A DNA stretch of 64,000 bases from contig WBMZ01011875.1 of NCBI GenBank assembly GCA_013400975.1, forward strand, positions 20,197 to 84,196, read 5' to 3'. The stretch's first letter is position 1. The number at the start of each line of letters is the position of its first letter. The notes beneath the pieces were generated by a model. The model searched no databases, was not told where the DNA came from, and worked only from the letters and a program-made list of their open reading frames with translations. This document shows positions 24,284 to 37,597 of this stretch, piece by piece. Position numbers and translations under genes: made by a program. Origin of the DNA: Atrichornis clamosus. Lineage: Eukaryota; Chordata; Aves; Passeriformes; Menuridae.

Positions 24284-24635
24284 AACACACACTGTCTACC
24301 TTGAGAGCTTGGGTGCTGGCCTGAACTGAGAGCTGGCCACTTGTAGTGCTGGACCTGAACATGACGATGTGGCCCTTGTGCTGGAAATACATGAAATAAC
24401 TAAAGTAGACCCCAGGGAGCTTCTGAGCTGAAATTTTTTTTTCAGTGGATGAGTGGAGGGTTACACAGCTACTTTTCTGTGGGCATCTCCAGAGGAGGAA
24501 GTTGGAGGGAAGATTTGTGCCCAAGCAGGTCATCGTTGTCATTGTTGAGCACAGGGTGTGGGGTGACTGGAGGTGATGATCACAGTGCAGGATGGAGACA
24601 GTAGAAATTGTATTCTGAGGGGCAAATGAATGCAT
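24138..24635 (-). CDS. unidentified 165-codon open frame, doubtful gene
   Basis: An ATG-to-TAG frame on the minus strand. Its first two thirds lie outside the inverted repeat and its last third lies in the right arm. The predicted protein begins MHSFAPQNTISTVS and is rich in Ser, Thr, His, Leu and Gln. It has several Cys residues but no hydrophobic signal peptide, no membrane segment and no motif I recognise. It lies in sequence of ordinary GC content, so it is a little less expected by chance than the long frames in GC-rich parts. Against it, there is no visible promoter or splice evidence, the homologous part in the left arm is broken by a 17-bp insertion, and no family is evident. Could be an old retrocopy or chance. 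Confidence 0.15.
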   Translation of the reverse strand: MHSFAPQNTISTVSILHCDHHLQSPHTLCSTMTTMTCLGTNLPSNFLLWRCPQKSSCVTLHSSTEKKISAQKLPGVYFSYFMYFQHKGHIVMFRSSTTSGQLSVQASTQALKVDSVCSLGDEDQVWILDPLHDTLSCSSFGLNQRPLQPWHQRKVPGFPILFARC

Positions 24636-24639
24636 TGTG

Positions 24640-24999
24640 CGGCCTACCCAGTGAACTCGCGACTGCTGAGAAGCTGCTGCAGAGGTGACACCACCAACTT
24701 CCTAAAGAAGAAAGAGCCCCACCAAGAAGGTTTTATTTTAATGCTTTTCTTTTCAGGAATAAAAAGTTATTTCTCTTGTCTCCTTATAGCCAGTGGAAAT
24801 TATAGGATGAGGTGGAAAGTCCAGTTGTGTTTCAAACTCAGCTTTTCAGGTTGTGTTTCAAAGCCTTTCTTTTGAAACTGGAAATAGGAAGTTTTCTCTC
24901 CTTCATCGAGGTTGGCTGCTGAGGGTGGTGAGATGACTCATGTCCTGCAGTTTGGCTCCCCTGCCTTTCCCCTGTTTTATTTCCCCTTCGTTTTCTCCA
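24640..24999. other. unassigned non-coding sequence
   Basis: A mixed AT-rich stretch with no gene or known repeat recognised. Confidence 0.45.
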
Positions 25000-25340
25000 A
25001 CTGCAGGAAAGTTATCAAGTAGGAAAAGGAGCATTAAAACCGTGACACCTTGTCACCCGATGACTTGTCCAGCACTGCTGAAATTTTGAGACATTTCAAG
25101 TGGAAAAGAACCAAGAAAGAAGCGGGGGGGCGGGGGGGTAATGAAACTGGTGATTTATCAGAAATAAACTTCTCAGAGGCCAGCATCTACATTTTCATTC
25201 ATTTTGAAGCAAAATAACTTTTCTGATTTGCTTCACATCAAAATTTGCTTCTCCACAGGGAACATTTTCTAATAGAAGTGATCTCACTTTAACATTTTGG
25301 CAGGATTTTCCTGTGTATTTTTTTTCTCCTTGGAACTGCG
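25000..25340. other. AT-rich block, possible conserved non-coding element
   Basis: A non-repetitive AT-rich sequence with only short open frames, for example around TTCATTCATTTTGAAGC and CTTTAACATTTTGGCAGG. A G-homopolymer interrupted by one C sits at about 25122-25136. Conservation is suspected from composition only. Confidence 0.2.
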
Positions 25341-25679
25341 CTAATGTGGGGCAGTAAAAAAAGATGGACTGGTGAGCTGTGTGGGTGCTTAAAGGGCTGA
25401 AACTGCTGCTTTGTGGCTGCAAAACTCACTTGGACATGAGACCAGTGGAGCCTCCTCCAAGGTGTTGCCAGGCCAGGGCAGTGACAAGTCAGGAGCACCT
25501 GGTGCTGCAAAACCTTCTGAAGGGGAAGTGGGGATGCATTTTAAAGCAGGACCCCTTTCCCTAGCCAGGAGGGAGCCCAGGAACGATGGTTCACGGAAAA
25601 TGAATGTACCCATCTCCCCCCAGCCAGTGGAGATGGGAACAGCTGCAGTTTTCCTAGGAATTTTCATGGGTACTTAGTG
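25341..25679. other. unassigned non-coding sequence
   Basis: Nothing recognisable; frames overlap on both strands. Confidence 0.45.
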
Positions 25680-25935
25680 CCGCGGGGCTGCAAGAAAGGG
25701 TTAAAGTGTTTTCGGTTACGCAGTGCACAACAAACAAAGGGGATGTGGTAATCCCTCCTGCCACAGAGTGAAAAGTTCACTTGATATGCTACTTTACACT
25801 GATTCTCACAGACTCTGGGATTAAACCGGACACACTCTGACGTCCAGGTTTTCTAGCAAAGGGCTCCAGCCCAGCCTGCCACATTCACTTCATATTTGGG
25901 AGCATATTCTCTGAAAATCCTGCTGACAGATGAAG
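25680..25935. other. possible conserved non-coding element
   Basis: A low-repeat segment with CpG-containing, balanced composition (for example GTTTTCGGTTACGCAGTGCA near 25708). It holds a HMG-box-like core, AACAAAGG near 25733, of the SOX/TCF type. No reading frame stands out. Suggestive only. Confidence 0.2.
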
Positions 25936-28900
25936 AGCAGGAAGACAGCCAGTTTCCCATGGAACAATAACTCCATGCAAACCACATCTCCCGGCACCCA
26001 ACCTGGCCTTGCTGGGATGGCTGCTGGGGATATTGGCTGGAGTAGCATCTCTGGGTCCCTGCCAAGCCCCAGGTGCAGTCCACCAGGATTGTCCTCCTGG
26101 CCATGTCAAAGAGCCTTGCTTTTATGCCCTGTCTCCCTGCCAGGCTTTGGGGCTGTGCCACGCTCACCTGCCAGTTACTCAGCTTTGGCTGAGCTGAGGG
26201 GCAGAGGATGTAGGAGCCCAGCACTGGGGTGGATGGGGCGAGGCAAGATGCCGTGGTTGGGCTGGGATGCTGAGTGGGCTGCTCTCCCTGGATGCCCCTG
26301 GCCTGGCTTATTTTCATGTTTCTACGTCTTAAAAGGTTCTTGCAGAGGGGTCTCATGTGTGGGGACTACTAACAGAACTCCCTTGGTTGCAAGTCTCTGT
26401 CACTGCTGTCAGGTCCACAACAGTTCAACAGCCAGCGGCACCTAAATATGATCAGGACATTTGTTTCTATGGGATTTTTGAGCTATTTGTCAAAAACTGA
26501 CAGCCTGACTATTGGGAAGGGCAGACTTCTTTCAGCTACACAGAGAGCTTGGCCCTTCGGGTGTTTTGGGTTTGCACTCTTCGTCTGCATGGCAGGGTCA
26601 ACCCAACTTTGCCTTTGCTGGGAGATGTTGCAGTGGCATTTTCAAATTCATTGGTTTTTTTCTTTCAGATGCAACACTGAAAATTTTCTACGAAAGCAGA
26701 TGTTTTAATGAAAAGGAGTCATTCAGGTGAAAATCCAATTGAGTCTTGAAAACCTCCTTTTGGTGCACGATTTCTGACCAGTTTTTCTACATAAGCTATT
26801 CAAGCAACAACGTACAAAACTTCCCTCTTGTTCAGTCCTTCAGCTATTTCCCTGCTTTGGGGCACCAGCATTAGCTCCTCTGTCAGATTCTGCCCCAGTG
26901 GGTGTGAGAGTAGGGGAGAGGCTGCCCTGGTACCTATGTCAAGGGGATGCCACACAAGGTTCCCACATAAGCCTGCCCACTTCGCTGTTCCCAGCTGCTC
27001 CTTGGAGCAAATACTTTGGGTTTGAAAACAACAAGAACAAAGAGAAAGGTTTCATGGGGACATGTTTACCAAAGGCTGCAGCCTGCAGGGTTGTTGCGAC
27101 CAGCACTGGTGGGAGACTCTGCTTTGGCTCTAAAGTGTGTTGTGGTCATGCAGAGGATGAACCAGGGCAGCCACGTTTTCAAAATTAAAAAAAAAAAAGA
27201 AAAGGTCACCTTTTTCCTTCAGAGATTTCCAGAAGGATTCTTCTCCAGCATCTCTGGGGCTGAGTTGAAGCTCAAAATGCAGCTCAAATCACAGCAGTGG
27301 TCCCAGTGTTACCCAGTGCCCCTTTACACTCACCTCTGGATGTCAGGGGGAAGAGCATGTCCTGTTCTGACCCTTCAGCTCTGAATGGAGAGATCTTTAA
27401 ACCGATCTTCTCTCCTCTCCTGCTAGACCACTGCAGTGTAAGTGGTTGGGGATGACTCCTGGGGGAGTCTCTCTGAACCAGAAAAAGACCTTGTCCTGGA
27501 TGAGACACCAGAGTGCTGTGGGTAGGTCAGGTCCAGAAGGGTGGGACTGGATGGGGAGAAGCTCTCAAGCTGCACAAACCACAGACCCGGGATCTTCTGG
27601 GCCGTGCTCAGCGTAGTGCCTGTGCTCTGCTGCAGGTGCCACGTACCCCCACATCCCCCGCTTCACACCATGGCTTGGGTGATGCTGCAACCCAGCCTGT
27701 CCGAAACAACAGGACCTTGGTCCAGCACAGCCCAGGGAGAGCAGGGCTTGGGCCTGATCCTGCTTCATGCTCTGTGCCCCTGACCTGCACACTGGTGAAA
27801 AGCTGAGCCGAGGGGGCTGGGGCTTGCAGACCTTGCCCCAGAACAAAAGTGGCAGGGGCACAGCGGCACATAGGATGCTCCCAGGATTGATGGAGCTGGG
27901 GTGGCTTGGGGCAGCTGGGGCTTTGGACAGCCAGGGCCCCCCGGCTGCCTCCCTGCTGCTGTCCCCTGGCTGGGGGAGGAGATGGTGCCTGCTAACCTCC
28001 AGCTCCCTGTCCTGTCCAGGCTGGGGTATCTGTAGTTAGGGGGCTGGTGGAGCAGTGAATTATAAAATGCATCCCTCCCCTGCCCCTTACTCCTCGTCTC
28101 CTGCTCTGTGTCCTTCCCCCATGCCCTCCATCCCTTGCCTCTTCCCAGTGTGCTGCACCACGCTCTACCTCCTCTCACCAAACTGTGTCCCTCATCCTAC
28201 AGTCTCCCTGCTCCGCACTCCCCACCATCATCACAGGGATATGACACGAGGGAAGAAATGGAGAAACAGGGGGGACTGGTGGGGAAGAAGCAATGAGAGA
28301 GATGTGCAGGCCCTGTCTCTTCAGGAGCTGCAGGGGAACACCTGGCTTCCAGGGAAAGTGAAGATTTGAAAGGAATTGACCACTAAAGGCGTTTCCTCCC
28401 AGCTGAAAAACCTCCTGAAAGGGCAACACCTCATCCTAAAGCTGGCCTGCAGAGACTCCCTCCACCAAGGCATCCCCAGCCCCGTGTCAGCTGAGGCACC
28501 TGCGGGCACACACAGGCACGGAGCTGACTGGGGGGTTCTGAGCCCCTTGGCCAACCTCCCCCAGCGGCGCTGCACCAGCCGGGGGCTCGGAGAGCGCCCT
28601 GCAGCGCCAGCAGGGGCAGCTGCAGCCGGGTGCCAGCACACGAGGTGGAGGGAGGAAGGGGAGCTGCGCAGCTCCCAGCTGGGGAAGGCGGCTTTAGGTT
28701 TTGGCCGGACCTCAACAGCAGTTCTGCTGGCAGCGTAGGTCTGGGAAATGCACTGTGCCTCCTCCTCCAGCCAGATCCAGCCTGATCCAGGCCCCCCGCG
28801 CAGCCACTTGTGCTACTGTGCTGCCAACCTCACACCAAGCGTCTGCAGCACCGGGCTGATGCCACACACACAGATGGGTCCCCGTGACCCATCTCCCTGT

Positions 28901-31799
28901 CCCTGCAAGTGGGAGGGGATGCTGAGCATGGCCACGGTTCTTGCATCCTCATCGGGGGGGTCTGGAATGCTTTTGAGGTCATGGTGGGGGAGCCAGCTGG
29001 GCTGAGGGGCTTGTGACTGTCCTGCCTGGACCTGAACAAGGCGACAGGGTGGGAACAGCACGCGGGATGGGTTTCTACCAAATCCCCTGTTTCACTGCTG
29101 GGAAGCACTCAGGTGCTGCAGGTGAAGGAGCGGGAGCAGACCTGACAAGAAAGCCTGTCTTCAGCTCTGAGTCCCAGCGTTTGGTTGACAGAGCCCCACA
29201 GTCTCCGTGGCTGAGCGGCCTCACAACGCTCCAGTGTCGCTGCCGAGCGAGCACTGGGGGATGTGGGAACAGCTGCCGGACAATGCTGGGCAGCTGTGCG
29301 CTTTCACGCTGGGTAATGCACCAGAACCACACTGCAGAGGGCTGCTGGCCTGCCTGTTCCTATGGAAACTCCTTTCAAAGGAGAAAGGCAGACAAACACT
29401 CACCCAGTGATGCTGGGTGTTGGCAGGAGCTGCGGTCCGGATGCTCTTGCAGGCCTGGGACTGGCTGGGCTGGTTGCAGCAGCTGCTGTGACCCAGCGTG
29501 GGGCTGTGCATGGCCGGCCAAGGGGGTGATCCCTGTGGTGCTTCAGCCCCCCTGGAAAGACTTTTGCTGTATCCCCACAATCCTCGGCAGCAATGAAGGT
29601 AGTTAAATAAGGAAATGAGCTATTGAAGGAGAAGGGGCAGATCACAGCCCTCTCCCAGGTTTGGGGACTGCAGCACTGTGGCAATAGGAAGGATGATGTC
29701 TGGCCATCTACAGTTGTGTAGGCAATCACAGGAGACCAGAGACAGCAAGGAAAGATTTGGAGGAGGGATCTGATATGTCTTTTTTAACAGCGCATGGCAC
29801 TTCCCATCCCTGGAGGTGAAGGGATGCGCTGTGCCAGGGTGGCTATCCAGCACCCTGCCCCTGCAGGTGGGGCCATGTGGGAGGAGTGCATTTCTGCCAC
29901 AGAGGCTTCATCCTGCATCTGCAGTCCAGGCAGAAAGATCCCTGCAAAGAGCCCTGGTGGGGTTTGCAGCTGGGGATGCAGGAGGGACCAGGTGGGATGA
30001 GAGAGGGGAGGCAAGCAGCAGGGGTCTGTCTGTATTTTCTGCACGGACCAGACCATGGGAAATCCCTTGAATTTCCATAACAGGATGGTGGTTAAGTGTG
30101 GCAACCATGGGTCTGCCTCAGGGAGCAGATCTGTGGAGCAGGGCAGGCAGACATGCTCTTGGGGAAGAGCTGTCCTGCTGCCCTGGAAATTGCAGAGGTT
30201 TAATGAAGTCTGTGATGTTGCACTGCAAGTCCCCCCTGGCCCAGGCAGTGGCTACAGGGTGCTCAGGGCTTAGTAGGGAGGACAGGGATGTTCAAATGTC
30301 CCCTCCCCTCCCTTGGATATTGCAAGCCAGCTTGGGGCAAGGCTGACAGCACCAGCCTCAACAACCCCAGTGCTCAGACTACCTGGTTTGGCTTCCCAGG
30401 GTGAGGGCAGGGGGTGAACACCTGATGTGCCCAGTGTGCACTCGAGCAGCAGTGCCTTGGGCCAGCAAGTAGCTGCTGGAATTGGAGATTCCTCCTAAGC
30501 CACCCTGGGGACAGGGCAGTGCTGCAGGGACACCGTGGCCTTTCAGGGCAGAACTTTTATGGCCCAAGTGGGGACTGCAGCTGTGTGGGATGGGTGGCAA
30601 AGCTGCTGAGGCTTTACTGGAATGGGAGTGTGGAGACACCTGCTTGGGGTGAAGGCAAACACAAGTGATGTAAGGCCATGAGTTAATGCCTGGGCTGTCC
30701 GACAGCTTCAGATGGACCTTCGCCTTAATGAACTCCTTTGGGCAGAGAGGGGCTGGAAGTGATGTGGGTAAAGCCATCTCCTGGTCACATTTAATTAGAT
30801 TTCCGTGTTGGTTGGACCTCTGACTGCTTCTGAGGAGATGCTGGACCACCAGTCTCCATCATGATGTGCACAGCACTCTTACCAGACAGTGACTGCTCTT
30901 CTGTTTCATCACAGTTGAATTCTGGAATGACATTGCCTTGGATATGGAAGGTGATGAGCAAGTCCCTCACTATTCAAAACGAGTTTCAGCGAGAGGGAGA
31001 TCAGATGCTTCTAAGAAGATTGGTACCTGCTAAAAGCTGAAGTGCTATTAACTATTCACAAGCCTTCAGCAGCTTCAAAGTCTCTGAGTATACATTGGGG
31101 TTCTGTCTTGGAATCACTCTCATTTGTTTGCTGGTAAGCCCTGGGATGCCTGGGCAGACAAGCATGTCCAGAGGTGACATTGCTGCGTGATCTACAGATG
31201 CCCAAATCAGAGAGCTCCCTGATGGACTCAGCAAATTATTTTGAGACCATAATGTCCTGTTGTCTCTCGAGAACCTTGCAGGTGTGCTGCCAAGGTCATG
31301 TATCTGTCATGGGCTTTATCGTGCCAAGATTATTGAAAATACCCCAAGTCAAATGCATAAACTTGGGCAGGCCTCACCTACATTTAATCTTGAGTTTAGT
31401 TCCTTCACCTTTGAAAGAGCCTGTTTGTGACAGAGCCTGGCAGCAGTAATTTTTGATCACACAAATTTCTTCCCATCTTGTACTGGCAGCTGCCCACGAA
31501 GCATCTGAGGGGTGCACACAGACACCTTTATGTGAGAGGCTTTCTGCTGAGAGAGGCTGGGCTGCAGAGGAAGATGGCTCAGCTCCTGTTGTCACGTGTT
31601 GCATCATGGGGATAATCTTACCTACACCCATGTTGCTCTGGGCAGGCTTAAATCTTGTTTTTGATTAATCCAATCACATCCAGCCTTGGAAGAAAATTGT
31701 CCTGAGACACACCAGCACTAACTAATAAATATTTTGGATGGATAAGATTCTCTGAGTTCCTTTTGCAAGCTCAAGAGACTTTCATCTCAAAAAATACTA
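25936..31799. other. long unassigned stretch
   Basis: No gene or RNA gene recognised. It holds a short A-rich tract (27184-27205) and a GC-rich, CpG-bearing patch at 28550-28740. That patch contains CCAGCAGGGGCAGC at 28607-28620, close to the CTCF core. Frames of up to 197 codons (29013-29606, plus) are Cys/Gly/Ser-rich without motifs, and several overlap on the opposite strand. Confidence 0.45.
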
Positions 31800-32425
31800 A
31801 GTCAGGCAAAAAAGCCAAGAAGTCTGCACAGCTGGATAAAGAGATCCTAGCCAAAATAAAACAAAAAAAAGAAGCTACAGAGGGTGGAAATAAGGTTGGA
31901 TAATTGGGACAAATACAGAAACATTGTCAAAGCATCCAGGATTGAAGTTAGAAAAGTCAAAGCCCAAGTGAAATTGAATCTGGTTGGGGATGTCAAAATC
32001 AACAGGATGAACTTGGGTAAGTAGGTAGGCAACAGAAGGAAGTGCATGTAATGTGGTCAACATTGTTCAACATTGGGGAACCTGCTTGCAAAGGACATGG
32101 AAAAGGCTGAGGTTACAAAAGACACAGATGAGGCACATGATGGACAAGAAAATCATCAGGAGTAGTCACCAAGAGGAATTGATGCTGGATCTACATGATT
32201 AACAAAACGGCCTAATCAATGTGGGGAGAGCAGTGGACGTTGTCTGCCTGGACTGCAGCAAGACCTGTGGCTCTTTCTCCCACAGAATCCATACAGACAA
32301 GCCGTGGATGTACAGGCTGAGGTGGACTGAAAACTGGCTGAATTGCCAGGCCCATGAGTGGTGACCAGTGCAACGAGGCCTAGCTGGAGGTCAGTAATTA
32401 GTGGTGTACCCTAGGGCTCAAGGTG
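31800..32425 (+). mobile_element. CR1 LINE relic, reverse-transcriptase region
   Basis: A decayed piece of the CR1 second reading frame. The start has TGGATAAAGAGATCCTAGCC and the AGTTAGAAAAGTCAAAGCCC...GAATCTGGTTGGGGATGTCA segment, followed by GGCAACAGAAGGAAG, GGACATGGAAAAGGCTGAGG and GACAAGAAAATCATCAGGAG. The catalytic-domain part follows: GAGAGCAGTGGACGTTGTCT, CTGGACTGCAGCAAGACC, then TGAAAACTGGCTGAATTGCC and GTAATTAGTGGTGTACCC. Relative to a full element, internal parts are deleted and stops are frequent, so it is inactive. The 3' end is missing. Confidence 0.85.
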
Positions 32426-35400
32426 TTGGGTTAAACCTGGATGCATCTCCCAGGAATGTGTCCATACCCAGCTCCTAGCAAGCAGCTGCTAAAAGCTGAA
32501 ATCTTGTTGGGAAAGACTTGAGGAAAAGCTCCATCATCCAGAGAATGCTTGCTTTCCATGAGACAATTTGGTGACCCCAGTCATTCACCACAGACCTCTG
32601 TAAGTCAGCAGTAAGGAACACAGCCCTCCACAGGGTGATCCAGCTCATCCCAAGACAGATACTTAAAAAGAGGTCACCACTGTGTATAAAGGGAGCTGAG
32701 GGATGCACTTAGATATGGGCTTTTAACTTTTGGGTATTTGTGGCTGAGTGAAATGGAAATGCTGTATTTACAGGCAAATACTCATAATTTCCGAGTCTGT
32801 GATAAATCCAGCTAATGGATGGTTACAAGTAAGCTGATGGTTGCCAGCTGCTTCTCTCCAACTAATTGCTGTCAGGCTATTGGTGTGAGTCCAAATGGTC
32901 AGTGGCTTAGGGTGGGTGGTGGGTGCATGGAGTAGAGCAGACCCTCTAGAATGAAGGAAAGAGTTAATTCTAGTTGTTTTGCATAGCATATCCCTTGCTA
33001 ATTTTCAGCTGCCTTCTAAGACTTGATTTTAAACTTCTTTTCCAGAGTGGGTATCATTTCCTGACAAGTTGTGAAGAAGCAGGCAAGTGTGAGTGAGGGG
33101 AAGTGAGAAGTGGAGAACTGCCAAATATTGTCTTCAAACACAGCACAGAGGAACTGAGGACAACCCTCACAAAAGCAGCCTGGAGTGGGCTGGGTAAGAA
33201 GTGCCTGTCCTGAGTGACCTACCCAACCTGTTCAAAGATCCAGTCTCAAATGTGTCCAGCACTGCAGACCCCACAGGAGCACTGGGCTCTTAGAGTAGGC
33301 TCATCGGGGCTAGGGACCTTTCTTGATACTGTCCTGTGTGTTATCCAGCCTCTCCTAAGGGTCATCACCTTCCCTGTCCCACCTGTGGGATGCTTTCACC
33401 CAGGTTGTGGTAAGCCCCCTTTTGGCTCTTCCCAGAGGAGTTTCTGGAAAGCCAGGGCTTGGTGAAAACTCTGCTGGCAGAGGAGTATGTCCCCATTAGT
33501 GCTTGTTTTCCATTTTCCTATCTCACCAGGGCACACGGTGGAGCATGGAGGACAGAGCTAACAGAAGAATGGGATAAGGCCAGGCAGCCTGAGTCATCCC
33601 TGCAGGGTCCAGCAGGGACTGGTGGGCACCTGCTGCCTCCTGGCCTTTCAGCATGTGCTGGGCAAAGCTCATTTTCTCCAAGCTGAGCCCTTGGATCCTC
33701 CCTTCACAGGCTCTGCTTTCAACTTAGCCCTACTGTGACCTGAGATCCAAGTCGCCTTTTCCCTTCATTGGGGTGCAAATCAGGGCCATGCCAGGGATGC
33801 TTAACATGATGTTTCCTTGAGTGGGGTGTTGAAGACATCCATATCCAGAGCATGGTACTGTTTCTTCTGTCCAGGTGAGCCACATGCACCAGGGCTGAAA
33901 GCAGAACCTGGAGAAGACACATGGGCCTCATGGGGATGGAAAAATGTCCTCCAGAGTCCTGTGCTGTGGCATCATAAGGGCTGCCTGATGGCATGAGCTG
34001 GCAGGGCTGCTTCCCCCCGAGCACAGACCTCCTATCCCAGAGGCAGGGATGAGAGCAGGCAGCAAAGGAGGGAGTGGGAAGACAGAGAACAGGAGCCCTG
34101 AAAGAGAGTGGGAAGGGAGGGGGCAGGAGCCCTGCGAGGGAGGTTCGGCAGGTTTTGGAAAGCACTGCCTTTGCACAATTCAAGTGGCCTGAAAGGAGCA
34201 GTAAAAGAAGGGGGCAGGGCTGGGCAGCAGCTGCCTGGGAGTGAATGTCCCTGCTTCTTTTCCTTTAGTCTGCCTTTGTCACCTGCCCACAATTAGCCAC
34301 GATTTATCACCCCAGGAGCTTGCAATAAGTCAATCGGCTGCCTGAGACTGCCTAGCCCCAGTGTTTCCAGAGAGCAGTCTCCTCTTTCCCATGGGTAGGC
34401 AATGAGATGGCCATCTACCCTTTGTGTGAGCTCAGGGTGGAGGAGGCTGCTCCTTCCCTGCCGTCCTGGGCTCCCAGGCCAGGCAAGACCAGCTGTCCTC
34501 ACTGCCCTGCTTGTCCTGCTGGTCACTTGCACTGCTGGACAACACAGCCTGGTTGGCAACGAGGCCTGTGCACAGTCCTGGGGGAGAAGCAAACACTTTG
34601 GGGCATGGTTCACCTTACCTTGCAGGAGAGGGTCCAGCCATGCTCCATACCAGGCAGGGTGCAAAGCTCCCTCTGCTCCTTTCTCCTTCATTTTATCATG
34701 AACATTAACTTGTTTCATGCTCTTGGACTCAAGACAAGGGTCTTGCACAAATATCTGTCTTTCCCCTCATACAGAGAGAGAGAATCTGGCTGAGCCTCAT
34801 GATGAGGCCATGACTCACGTGAGGACAGCTATTCTCAATGAGGATGCTGGTGCAAAGTGGGGATGTGATGAGATGCCCTCAAAGTCCAGCCTCGTGTGGC
34901 ACTGAGACTCAGCTTCCACATTTCCCTACTACAGAAGAGCACCAACTCAGCATAAAGGCTACGAGACAGGTCCTGACAGGACCAGTTCAGGGTCACTGCA
35001 GCAAAGGCTGCCCTGTCCATTCAGCAAGGCTCCAGGAGACAGGCTTTTTGCATACCTCAGTCTGTGCATCTATTGCAGACCTTGTCCTGTACTGTGTATT
35101 CCCGTGGGACACCTTGTCCAGGGTATGGATGATGAAGGTAGGATGGTTTGCTCAGGTAGTGGAGAACATGAGGAGGCAGACTTAGACTTGCTGTTCTGCT
35201 CTCCCCGCCTCCACACCCCCTGCCCAGACTTTTACGTAGGTGCTGCTGAGAACAGCAGAACTTTACACCTTCAGGTGCCAGACTCTTGCCTGTTGCTGCT
35301 TGGTTGTGAGGGTAAAGGGTGCCCAGGCTGCTACAGACCCTCGAGCCCTTGTAATGTGCTCTGCCCGTCTCCGAGGGGGAAAGCCCTGCCTGTCTGTGTC

Positions 35401-37597
35401 TCCCATCTGCACACAGAAACCCTGTTCACGGGGATGCTTCTTACGGGCCCTGAAGGGTCTGGGCTGGGCTTTGCAAGGCTCTGCACACCACGTGAGTCTG
35501 CCTGTTCAGGCTCCTGAGGCAGGAGCTGAGTCATCTGAGCAGGGATGGGATGAGCAGCAGATGCCTCACTGTACTTCATGCCAGTCACCTGGCATGTGTC
35601 AGCTGGCGTGCCCTGTCTCTGTGCCTCGCACCCAAAGGCACATCCAAAGGCACACAGGGTGTTGGCAGGTCCAGCTCAGTGCACGGATAAGCAGAGCTCT
35701 CCAAAATTCCATGCTTTCTCTGCCGTACCTCTAGCCCAGCCCTCCTCCTCCCCCAGAGCCTGCTCCTCCACAGCTACTAAATTACCTCTTGCCTGCAGGA
35801 AGGAGAAGTCTTCAGCTGCCTCTGTTATCACCACAAACACCATGGCAGCGGGGGAGGATGGGTGGTAGCCCTGACAATGCCAGCAAGCAACCTGTGCTGT
35901 GAAGTGTGACCAGCAGCCAACTCATCCCACCAGGTAGACCCCGGGGCAGTGACTCATAGGGGTGTCACAGCCAGCATGGTCCAAGCTGGTGTGTGGGAAT
36001 TGCCCATGGTGCTTGAAGAAGCCTTGCTGATTGATGGGATGAGTGCTCTTCTGCTGATTATATTTATGGCTGCCTCCAGGGAACGTGTCCAAAGCTCTGG
36101 TTTTGCTGGCTTGTTGTTTCCCTGCCTCTTCCCAGCTGTCGTGTTGCAGACACAGTCTGTGGTTAGCGTCCCGACCAAGGACTTAGAGCACCTCCTTCCT
36201 GCTTCTCCCTCCATGAACTGGCCACGAGGTGGGTGGCCTTCTGTTTTCATGGAGCTGTGTGTGCCCCAGCCCACCCTGTCTCGTCCCATGCCATCCACCT
36301 GCCCATTGCTGTGGTTGCTGCTGATGGCCATCAGCTGCAGCAGTGACACTTAGTTCACCCTATGAGGGGGAGACCTGAATGGGAAACAGAAGACCCCAAG
36401 GTGCTCTCTTGAGCCCCTAATGCCTCTGAAAAGGCAAGCTGCGATAGTGGCAGGAGAGCACACCTGGAAGAAGGTGTGAACACCAGCCTAGCAAGACTGG
36501 CAGTGTCCTGTCCACTAAGCTTTCCCTCCCCAATGCAAGCGTGAGCTTCTGCCCTTGGCTGGTGGCTCCTGGAGCACCCTGAGGGTGTGGGCATGGGGCT
36601 GCCCGCCCACCGTGTGCTGTTCAGGTGGGTGAGCTCCAAAATCTGCCCTCCAAGGCCCTGAGTTCCTGCACCTTCTCCATCCCAAGGCATCTCTCTTTCA
36701 AATGTTCGACCTGGTACCTGAAGATGAGCACCTGCTGGCCAGGGGGGTCCCAGCCTGGCGCTGGGCGAGATGCAGCAGGGCAAGGTGAGTGAGTGGCTCA
36801 TCCCTGACAGGTCCCAACCCTTGTCCTGGCCATGTCCTAGTTCAGAGACCTCTTCCCGTGTCAGAGCCAGGTGGTTTCCTCTGAATCCACAGAGATCTGG
36901 GCTGTCCCTCCCATGGTTCTGTGGCAGCAGCTGGAGGCCACCTTCCCTTGTCCCAAGGAGGGAGGTGGTCAGTGCAGCCTGTACTGGGAGGTGCTGGTTG
37001 GTTTTTCAGCATGGGCCTCTGACACATGACACAGATGACAGCAGTTGCCATATTGTTCCCCATGCCATTTGATCTACAGAGCCCAGGCAGGGACAAAGCC
37101 TGCCAGAGTTGCTGGACAGCCCCTCTGTGTCTCTGGTTACCAGCACTGTGTGCCTTGGAATAATCCCAGTGGGGTGAAATGCACTGGCCAGGGTGTGAAA
37201 CCAGGTAAGTGCCAGTGGTTCTGTCTCCCTTCCGCAAAATAAACCAACCAAAGGGGAAACAACGTAATGCAAAGGAACTCCTCCATCCCAGCCTGCTGGC
37301 TGGATGCACATCCTTGTCCCTGGACAAGGCACCCAGGACCTGAGGTCCCCGTCGGGCAGGCTTAGCTGGCGTGTGCAGGCAGTCACCCTTCCCCATCGCC
37401 ATGGACGTTGGTATTTGATTTATTGCCTTTTCAGGAGGAGCTCTTAGCCTTCCCTTTGGAGCTGGAGGCAGATCTGAGCAGCTGTGTTTGGCATGGCGGG
37501 GTCTAGCTGTTAGGGCCGGAGACGAGACGGCAGGACTCCTGAGCTCATTACTGTAATGAAGCTTGGGGAATTGGTTGTTGCTTATGGAGCTTTCCAT
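32426..37597. other. long unassigned stretch
   Basis: No gene or RNA gene recognised. Sequence from 32700 to 33060 is AT-richer and plain; from 34000 onward it is GC-richer with many overlapping chance frames. The longest is 251 codons (36842-37597, minus): it has no motif, and its first codons run into the old CR1 tail at 37598, which argues against a gene. Confidence 0.45.

Noticed and set aside
35949..36353. Pair of 131-134-codon frames on opposite strands
   Set aside because: Complementary frames over the same bases with no motif; at most one could be real and neither has support.
36842..37597. 251-codon minus-strand frame
   Set aside because: No motif; its start abuts an ancient CR1 tail, and plus-strand frames overlap it.
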